Shown here: positions 33,595-39,141 of the stretch, piece after piece | Numbering within the stretch: the stretch's first letter is position 1 | Layout of the letters: every line of letters begins with the position of its first letter | Assembly: GCA_945862005.1 (NCBI GenBank) | Contig: CAMAWQ010000005.1 | Span: forward strand, 1-39,141 | DNA: 39,141 nucleotides | Reading direction: 5' to 3' | Source of the DNA: Hylemonella gracilis | GTDB lineage: Bacteria > Pseudomonadota > Gammaproteobacteria > Burkholderiales > Burkholderiaceae_C | Made by a program: the position numbers and the translations under genes | The notes under the pieces: generated by a model | The model's database searches: none | The model's input: the letters and a program-made list of their open reading frames with translations, nothing else | What the model was told of the DNA's origin: nothing

Positions 33595-35092
33595 GAAGGG
33601 CTCCTAATGAGGAAGGTGTGGCGGCGTGAGATGCGCCCTGGCTGAAGAAAAAACCAAGGTCTAAGTCTGTGGTGGTGTAAGCCGATTTAGGGGCATGCAT
33701 GGACTGCTTGACCAGTTTTTGCGGGTTGGCTTGCTCCCAGTCTTCGGGCACCCTTTGACCGGTGGTGACACCGCGCAGCATAAGTTGGTGCCGAATGGCT
33801 GCATCTAAAGCGGGGCCCAGTTTGCTGGCTTCGTCTGTTTTGGTGAGGATGGCTTGTTGCGTGCCGGTGGTGCGAAAGGCGTGCACTACTTCGTCCAACA
33901 TTTCGCCTTGGCTGCAGGCGTTGAGCACCAGCACACGTTGCAGCTTGGGCAAGTTCAGGGTGTTGATCAAGTCGCGTGTGCGGGGGTCGCGCGGGGCCAA
34001 GCCAGTGGTATCAATGAGCACCATTTTTTTGTTGGCTAAAAGCCCCAGCAGATCTTGCAGGGCAGCCTGGTCGTAGGCCAAATGTGCCACCACCCCCATC
34101 ATTTTTCCGTAGGCGCGAAGTTGTTCGTGGGCGCCTACACGGTAGGGGTCTAGAGTGATCAGCCCCACGCTGGCGGGGCCAAATTCGCGGGCGCACCAAC
34201 CGGCCAGTTTGGCGCAGGTGGTGGTTTTTCCAACCCCCGTAGCACCCATCAAGGCAAACACACCGCCTTGCTGGGTCATGGAGAGTGTGTTGCCGTCCGT
34301 TTTGAGGTTGCGCTCCAGCACTTGGGCTACCCATTTTTTGGCAGCTTGAGCGTCTTGGTCTTGGGGCAGCTTGTCCAGCACGGCCCGCGATAGGTGGGGG
34401 GAGTAGCCAGCTCCAATGAGTTGCGTCATGAGGTTGTTGCGCACCGGGCTTTTGCGGGTTTCGCCCAGCCAAGTGAGGGTGCTGAAGCGCTCTTCAATCA
34501 GCGCCTTCATGGACTGCAGCTCGTCGCTGATGCCTTTAGGCGTGGTAGCTTGGACTCCGCCGTTTTGAGGCTCCAGATCCTGAAGCCCCACGTTGATTTG
34601 GGCTTGCACGGCTGATGCTGCTGAGGGCATGGGTGCAGCAGTTTCACGAACCGGAATCCCCACCTTGGCCTTACGTTTGGTGTCTTTACCCTTCGAGGAT
34701 TGCTCTAGGCCTGGTGCAGTCGCTTCATCATCGGCAGGAATGGTCATAAAACCCTTGCGGCGCTTGAGCATGCGGTCACGCACAAAGTCTTGGAAGGACA
34801 AGGTACTCATAGACAGCTGCTGCGCGTCTGCCTCTACGCTGCCCTTAACCGCAGAGCTTAAAGCGGAGCTGAAGGATTGCTTGGTTGCGGTATTAACAGC
34901 GTCCAGATCTTGCGCTTCGTTGGCATTATCTTGGGCCAGGGTGTCCACCTCGTCAGATGAGGCGGCCATCACTTCCACGCCATTGGGGGTGGTGCGGTTA
35001 GACAAAATAACGGTCTTATCGCCAAACGCCATTTTGGCTTTAGCCAATGCCTGCCGTGCGGTGGGTGCGTGAAAGCGTTGTAGGTTCATCAT
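33587..35092 (-). CDS. flhF: Flagellar biosynthesis SRP-type GTPase FlhF
   Basis: FlhF sets the place and number of polar flagella. The 501-residue product has an N-terminal B domain (MMNLQRFHAPTARQALAKAKMAFG), a long variable linker, and a SRP-family NG domain. The NG domain has the P-loop GATGVGKT (283-290), LITLDPYRVGAHEQLRAYG, the G3 element VLIDTTGLAPRD and a final AILTKTDEAS (G4, TKTD). All GTPase motifs are intact, in contrast to its neighbour FlhG. The start overlaps the flhA stop as ATGA, and a second ATG directly follows. Confidence 0.95.
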   Translation of the reverse strand: MMNLQRFHAPTARQALAKAKMAFGDKTVILSNRTTPNGVEVMAASSDEVDTLAQDNANEAQDLDAVNTATKQSFSSALSSAVKGSVEADAQQLSMSTLSFQDFVRDRMLKRRKGFMTIPADDEATAPGLEQSSKGKDTKRKAKVGIPVRETAAPMPSAASAVQAQINVGLQDLEPQNGGVQATTPKGISDELQSMKALIEERFSTLTWLGETRKSPVRNNLMTQLIGAGYSPHLSRAVLDKLPQDQDAQAAKKWVAQVLERNLKTDGNTLSMTQQGGVFALMGATGVGKTTTCAKLAGWCAREFGPASVGLITLDPYRVGAHEQLRAYGKMMGVVAHLAYDQAALQDLLGLLANKKMVLIDTTGLAPRDPRTRDLINTLNLPKLQRVLVLNACSQGEMLDEVVHAFRTTGTQQAILTKTDEASKLGPALDAAIRHQLMLRGVTTGQRVPEDWEQANPQKLVKQSMHAPKSAYTTTDLDLGFFFSQGASHAATPSSLGALHA

Positions 35093-37164
35093 GTCGCGCC
35101 TCTAAGAATCGGTCCGATTCGAATGGAATGGGTGTCTGGAATTTCGCTGTGGGCCAACACTTGCAACCTAGGGGCTACGCGCCGTACCAGCCGTGCCACA
35201 GTGTTGCGAATCACATCCGGCACCAGCAAGCAAGCGGGCACACCCACTTCTTCTTGTTGCATGGCCACTTCGGCGGCTTGCTGGCTCAGCATGTCGGCCA
35301 CACCGGGGTCTAGTGCTGGGCCACTGCTGTTGCCCAAGGCCTGCACCAACATGCGCTCTAGGGGCGGGTCAATGGCAATCACATTCAGTTCTTTTTGCGG
35401 ACCGTAAATTTGCTGCACGATGGCGGGACTCAAGGCCACACGAACTCGTTTGGCCAGTTCTGCAGGGTCGTTGATGGTGGTAGCGTGTTCGGCAATGGCT
35501 TCAATGATGGTGCGAATGTCACGGATGTGCACCGACTCTTCCAGCAACAGCTGAAGCACTTTTTGGAACACTGACACCGAAACCATTTTGGGCACGACTT
35601 CCTCAATCAACTTAGGTGCTTGTTTACTGACATGGTCCACCAGCTGCTGCGTTTCGGTACGACTGAGCAACTTGGCGGCGTGTTGTTGCATCAAGTGTGA
35701 CAAATGGGTCGCCATGACGGTCTCAGAATCAACCACCGTAAAACCGGCCATTTGTGCGGCTTCTTTTTGTCGCTCGTCAATCCAGTGAGCGGGCAGGCCA
35801 AACGCGGGGTCGGTGGTGGCGGTTCCAATGAGCGGAGTATTGATACCGCCGGGGTTGATGGCCAAGTACATGCCCGGAAACGCCTCGCCCTCGCCCACAA
35901 TCACGCCGCTTAAAGTGATGCGGTAGCCGCTGGGCTTGAGCTCCAAGTTGTCGCGCACATGCACGGGCGGGGGCAAAAAGCCCACCTCTTGCGCAAACTT
36001 ACGGCGCACGCCTTTGATGCGCATGAGTAAATCGCCCTGACGGTTTTTGTCGACTAAAGAAATCAGGCGATAACCTAGCTCCAGCCCGAGTTGGTCCACC
36101 GGTTGCAGGTCGTCCCAGCTGGCGTCGCTATCTGCAGGGGCGGTGGTGATCTCGCTGGTCGGTTCCGCCGGAGGCGGCCGGTTGGCCAGCATCCAGCTGG
36201 CGTAGCCCAGAACTGCGGCAATGGTTAAAAACACCACATGTGGCATGCCGGGGATGATGCCCAAAATACCCAAAATACCTGCGGTAATGCCCAACACCTT
36301 GGGAGACAAAAACACTTGGGTGCCAATTTGGCTGCCCAAGTCGTCTTCTATGCCCACGCGGGACACCACCATCGCGGCCGCTACGGAAATGAGCAGGCCC
36401 GGAATTTGCGCCACCAAGGCATCGCCCACGGCCAACAAAATATAGCTGTCGGCGGCTTGGCCAATGCTGAGGTTGTGTTGCAACATGCCCACCACCAAGC
36501 CACCCAGAATGTTGATGATCAAAATCAAAATACCGGCCATGGCGTCGCCACGCACAAATTTAGATGCGCCGTCCATGGAGCCAAAAAAGTCGGCTTCTTC
36601 GGCAATTTCAGCGCGCAGACGCTTGGCTTCTTTGTCGTCAATAGTGCCGGCGCTCAGGTCAGCGTCTACGGCCATTTGCTTGCCGGGCATGGCATCCAAG
36701 GCAAAGCGGGCGGAAACTTCAGCAATACGTTCGGCGCCTTTGGTTACCACAATAAAGTTAATAACCACCAAAATGGCAAACACAATCAGACCCACGGCAA
36801 AGTTGCCGCCAATCAAGAAGTGGCCAAACGCTTCAATCACCGCGCCCGCTGCGCCCGGACCGGTATGACCCTCCAGCAGCACCACGCGGGTAGAAGCTAC
36901 GTTGAGCGACAAGCGCATCAAGGTAGTTAAGAGCAGCACCGTGGGAAAAGCTGCAAAGTCCAGGGGGCGGAGCATGTAGGCGGCCACCATCATCACCATC
37001 AACGCTAGGGCGATGTTGATGGTAAAAAACACATCCAATAACCAAGCCGGCATGGGCAAAACCATCATGGCCAAAATCAGCACCACCACCAAGGGGGCAG
37101 CCATACCTTGAATCAGGGCGGCGTGCCCACCGAAAAACTGTTGGATTTTTTTAAGCTCGTTCAT
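35089..37164 (-). CDS. flhA: Flagellar export gate protein FlhA
   Basis: FlhA forms the nonameric ring of the type III export gate. The 691-residue product has about eight membrane helices in the first 330 residues. The cytosolic loop of the FHIPEP family shows GAERIAEVSARFALDAMPGKQMAVDADLSAGTID. The large C-terminal domain docks chaperone-substrate complexes, with LELGYRLISLVD, VVDSETVMATHLSHLMQQHAAKLLSRTETQQL and VLQLLLEESVHIRDIRTIIEA. It overlaps flhB and flhF by four bases each (ATGA). Confidence 0.97.
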   Translation of the reverse strand: MNELKKIQQFFGGHAALIQGMAAPLVVVLILAMMVLPMPAWLLDVFFTINIALALMVMMVAAYMLRPLDFAAFPTVLLLTTLMRLSLNVASTRVVLLEGHTGPGAAGAVIEAFGHFLIGGNFAVGLIVFAILVVINFIVVTKGAERIAEVSARFALDAMPGKQMAVDADLSAGTIDDKEAKRLRAEIAEEADFFGSMDGASKFVRGDAMAGILILIINILGGLVVGMLQHNLSIGQAADSYILLAVGDALVAQIPGLLISVAAAMVVSRVGIEDDLGSQIGTQVFLSPKVLGITAGILGILGIIPGMPHVVFLTIAAVLGYASWMLANRPPPAEPTSEITTAPADSDASWDDLQPVDQLGLELGYRLISLVDKNRQGDLLMRIKGVRRKFAQEVGFLPPPVHVRDNLELKPSGYRITLSGVIVGEGEAFPGMYLAINPGGINTPLIGTATTDPAFGLPAHWIDERQKEAAQMAGFTVVDSETVMATHLSHLMQQHAAKLLSRTETQQLVDHVSKQAPKLIEEVVPKMVSVSVFQKVLQLLLEESVHIRDIRTIIEAIAEHATTINDPAELAKRVRVALSPAIVQQIYGPQKELNVIAIDPPLERMLVQALGNSSGPALDPGVADMLSQQAAEVAMQQEEVGVPACLLVPDVIRNTVARLVRRVAPRLQVLAHSEIPDTHSIRIGPILRGAT

Positions 37165-38315
37165 GCCATAGCTCCACTCACCAGCGGACTAGTCAAGGGG
37201 TCCAGCTCCGGGGGCACATGGGGTTTAGGCACGTCGCCAGGTGCGGGGCCATCGCCCCGCAAATTAGCCTTGAGGCGGTACACATAGGCCAAAACCTGAG
37301 CCACAGCGGTGAAGAGGCTGCTTGGAATTTCGGCGTCCAGCTCGGTATTAGCGTACAAAGCGCGGGCCAAGCTGGGGGACTCAATCACCGGTATCTTGTG
37401 GCTGCGGGCAATGTCTTTGATCTTCATAGCCAGCAAATCGGTGCCTTTAGAAATGACAATGGGCACATCCATGGTGGCGTCGTCGTATTTCACAGCCACC
37501 GCATAGTGGGTGGGGTTCATCAACACAAAATCTGCTTGGGGAACCTTACGAATGCTGGCGCGCTTGGCATACTCGCGTTGTTTGGCGCGGCGCTTGCTCT
37601 TGACCTCGGCACTTCCCTCAGACTGTTTGGCTTCGTCCTTGACTTCCTGCAGCGACATTTTGAGCTCTGACTTGTGCAAAAACATTTGCAGGGGTGCATC
37701 AATCAGTGCCACTACAAACACCACGCCAAGCAAGAGCCCCAAGCCCTTGATCAGCCAGTCCAACAAATGGGGTAATGCGCCTGCTGAGGGCTGCATGATG
37801 AGGAGCGCCAGCGAGTCGATGCTGCCGTATAAAAAATAGGCTGCCACCAGCAGCAACACCACCATCAGAAATGAGGTTTTGCCAATATCGAACAATTTTT
37901 TCTTAGAAAACATATTGCTCAAGCCTTTTAGTGGGTCGAGCTTGTTCAGGTCGGGCATGACGGGCTTGAGGCTAAAGACCCAGCCCCCAATGGAAATATT
38001 GCTAAAAACAGAGGCTGCCAATGCCGCTACGGCAAATATCAACGCCATCGTCAGGCCTGTGGATACCAACCCTTGCATGCGCAAAATCATGTCACCAGGT
38101 AGCTCAATGGTGGTGGAGTTGAAATGGAGTTGTTGGCTTAAGGCAAGCTTGAGTTGCTCAAAGCCCGTGGGTGCGAAAGCAATCAACAGCGCCGCACCAC
38201 AGCCTAAAACTGCCAAATGGCCTAAATGCTGCGAACGTGCAACTTGGCCGTCAGCTCGAGCTTTGTCGAGCTTGCGCTGCGAGGCGGGAAGATTGCGATC
38301 CTGACTAGATTCCAT
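37161..38315 (-). CDS. flhB: Flagellar export gate protein FlhB
   Basis: FlhB is the substrate-specificity switch of the flagellar export gate. The 384-residue product has a basic N-terminus (SQDRNLPASQRKLDKARADGQVARS), four membrane helices and a cytosolic domain with the autocleavage site NPTH (267-270, in ADFVLMNPTHYAVAVKY). The C-terminal VPVIESPSLARALY-like segment (IPVIESPSLARALYAN) is followed by a Pro-rich tail of about 30 residues. It heads the flhB-flhA-flhF-flhG-fliA run, after a 98-base gap from cheZ. Confidence 0.97.
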   Translation of the reverse strand: MESSQDRNLPASQRKLDKARADGQVARSQHLGHLAVLGCGAALLIAFAPTGFEQLKLALSQQLHFNSTTIELPGDMILRMQGLVSTGLTMALIFAVAALAASVFSNISIGGWVFSLKPVMPDLNKLDPLKGLSNMFSKKKLFDIGKTSFLMVVLLLVAAYFLYGSIDSLALLIMQPSAGALPHLLDWLIKGLGLLLGVVFVVALIDAPLQMFLHKSELKMSLQEVKDEAKQSEGSAEVKSKRRAKQREYAKRASIRKVPQADFVLMNPTHYAVAVKYDDATMDVPIVISKGTDLLAMKIKDIARSHKIPVIESPSLARALYANTELDAEIPSSLFTAVAQVLAYVYRLKANLRGDGPAPGDVPKPHVPPELDPLTSPLVSGAMA

Positions 38316-38369
38316 GGTGGCGGTAAAGCTTGGTTACCGCCATTGTCCTAAGGGAGCCGCTTTTCTAAA

Positions 38370-38393
38370 GGGCAAAGTGGGGTGGTTTTGCCC
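38370..38393 (-). terminator. Hairpin between cheZ and flhB (weak terminator)
   Basis: GGGCAAA and TTTGCCC form a perfect seven-pair stem around a ten-base loop. On the minus strand it is followed by CTTTAGAAAA, a weak U-tract. It probably ends or attenuates transcription from the cheY-cheZ unit before flhB. Confidence 0.4.
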
Positions 38394-38413
38394 CGTAAAT
38401 TCAAAGCCTCGAA

Positions 38414-39073
38414 CTAAAACCCTAAGCTGGCAAGTAGATCGTCCACCTGAGACTGTTCGGTCACCACCTCGGGGTTGCCATCAGGGTTGATCACCGGACC
38501 TTGAAGCGCAGGCTCCAAGCTGTTGCTTGGGGCAGCAGAGCTGGCAGCCACAGACTGTTTTGCCAGGGCCTCAGGGGGGGCGGTTTGGAGCAACAACTCC
38601 ACCAGTTGCGTTTCTATAGTGGTGGCTAAAGTCACCACGCGGTTGATCACCTGCCCAGTGAGGTCATGAAAGTCTTGCGCCATCATGATGTCTGTCAGGT
38701 GCTGATCCAATGCCAAAGACTTTTTGTCGACATCCAGCAAATAGTTCAGCACTTGACCGGTTGCCACCGCTGACACAGGGTTTTGTTTGAGCAAACCTGT
38801 AATTCGGGACGTTTCTTTGGCCAGATCGTCTCGATCTTTTTTGGCCAGATCTACGGTGTTGAGTACTTTTTCAGCAGCTTCTCCCGTCAAGCGGGCAATG
38901 TAAGTCAGCCGGCTTTTGGCATCAGGCAACTCTTTGGCTGTGCCTTGCAATTTGTCGGCCAAACCCAACTCGTGAAGAGAGTTGTGCAGTTGGCGGGTCA
39001 GTTGGCCGATGCGGTTGTGTAAATCGGCTACTACAGCAGCATCAGAAGCCGCCTCTTGTTGGGGTTGCTCCAT
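38414..39073 (-). CDS. cheZ: CheY-P phosphatase CheZ
   Basis: CheZ removes phosphate from CheY and ends the tumble signal. The 219-residue product is mostly helical (long helices RIGQLTRQLHNSLHELGLADKL and SRLTYIARLTGEAAEKVLNTVD). The catalytic region is DIMMAQDFHDLTGQVINRVV with the acidic and Gln residues of the active site. After a flexible linker the C-terminal tail VDDLLASLGF is the CheY-binding peptide. It lies two bases after the cheY stop. Confidence 0.96.
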   Translation of the reverse strand: MEQPQQEAASDAAVVADLHNRIGQLTRQLHNSLHELGLADKLQGTAKELPDAKSRLTYIARLTGEAAEKVLNTVDLAKKDRDDLAKETSRITGLLKQNPVSAVATGQVLNYLLDVDKKSLALDQHLTDIMMAQDFHDLTGQVINRVVTLATTIETQLVELLLQTAPPEALAKQSVAASSAAPSNSLEPALQGPVINPDGNPEVVTEQSQVDDLLASLGF

Positions 39074-39075
39074 GC

Positions 39076-39141
39076 TTACTGAAGCCCCATTTTCTTGATG
39101 ATGTTGTTGACCTTGTCTTCCAGCGTGGCCTTGGTAAAGGG
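39076..39141 (-). CDS. cheY: Chemotaxis response regulator CheY (3' end only)
   Basis: The last 21 codons read PFTKATLEDKVNNIIKKMGLQ and a TAA stop. This matches the conserved K-P-F-(T)-x-x-x-L-x-x-K end of CheY receiver domains, and cheZ follows two bases later. The catalytic Asp and the rest are outside the window. Confidence 0.85.
   Translation of the reverse strand, partial: PFTKATLEDKVNNIIKKMGLQ

Noticed and set aside
36238-36930. 230-codon plus-strand ORF
   Set aside because: It lies antisense within flhA, has a His/Gln/Asn-rich composition typical of shadow frames and no ribosome binding site.
1-39141. tRNA, rRNA or CRISPR arrays
   Set aside because: No cloverleaf-like sequences, rRNA segments or regularly spaced repeats were recognised anywhere in the window.

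Overview
The window looks like a chromosomal segment of a motile betaproteobacterium, most likely Burkholderiales near the Comamonadaceae. This rests on protein style and gene order: flgA divergent from flgBCDEFGHIJKL, flgMN beside them, and flhB-flhA-flhF-flhG-fliA in one run behind cheY-cheZ. No rRNA, tRNA or CRISPR array was seen, and the species cannot be named from sequence alone.

Layout. (1) 1-2022: the 5' part of a Rep-type DNA helicase (minus) and a divergent AEC-family transporter. (2) 2087-10568: a surface-sugar island. It holds a TPR-glycosyltransferase fusion, then visibly AT-rich DNA with a probable GT-B enzyme, a GT-A (family 2) enzyme and an FkbM-type methyltransferase. These are mixed with debris: a dead IS30 element with perfect 26-bp ends, two further isolated IS30 right ends, an IS3-family transposase fragment, a possible IS256-like end, a decayed paralog of the 3812-5002 gene, and probable pieces of another glycosyltransferase on each side of the IS30. 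(3) 10644-19798: housekeeping and metabolic genes: priA, a CoA-binding protein, a DsbD-like reductase, a cyclopropane fatty acid synthase-like methyltransferase, a B12-binding radical SAM protein and a creatininase-family hydrolase. (4) 19820-39141: flagellar and chemotaxis genes: flgL to flgB (minus), flgA-flgM-flgN (plus), then fliA, a degenerate flhG, flhF, flhA, flhB, cheZ and the end of cheY (minus).

How it fits together. The flg block builds rod, rings, hook and hook-filament junction. FlhA and FlhB form the export gate. FliA and FlgM are the late-gene sigma factor and its antagonist, and a good sigma-28 promoter lies in front of flgM. FlhF, and probably its partner, set flagellar number and position. 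CheY and CheZ control motor switching. The island enzymes are of kinds often used to decorate flagellin or O-antigen. That link is inference, since no flagellin gene is in the window.

Most interesting points: the IS-eroded glycosylation island with a dead paralog of a poorly characterised glycosyltransferase; an FlhG homolog with no recognisable nucleotide-binding loop next to an intact FlhF; an FkbM protein with an altered core motif; and a compact region upstream of priA with a G-quadruplex-type triple repeat touching the start codon and DnaA-box-like sites.
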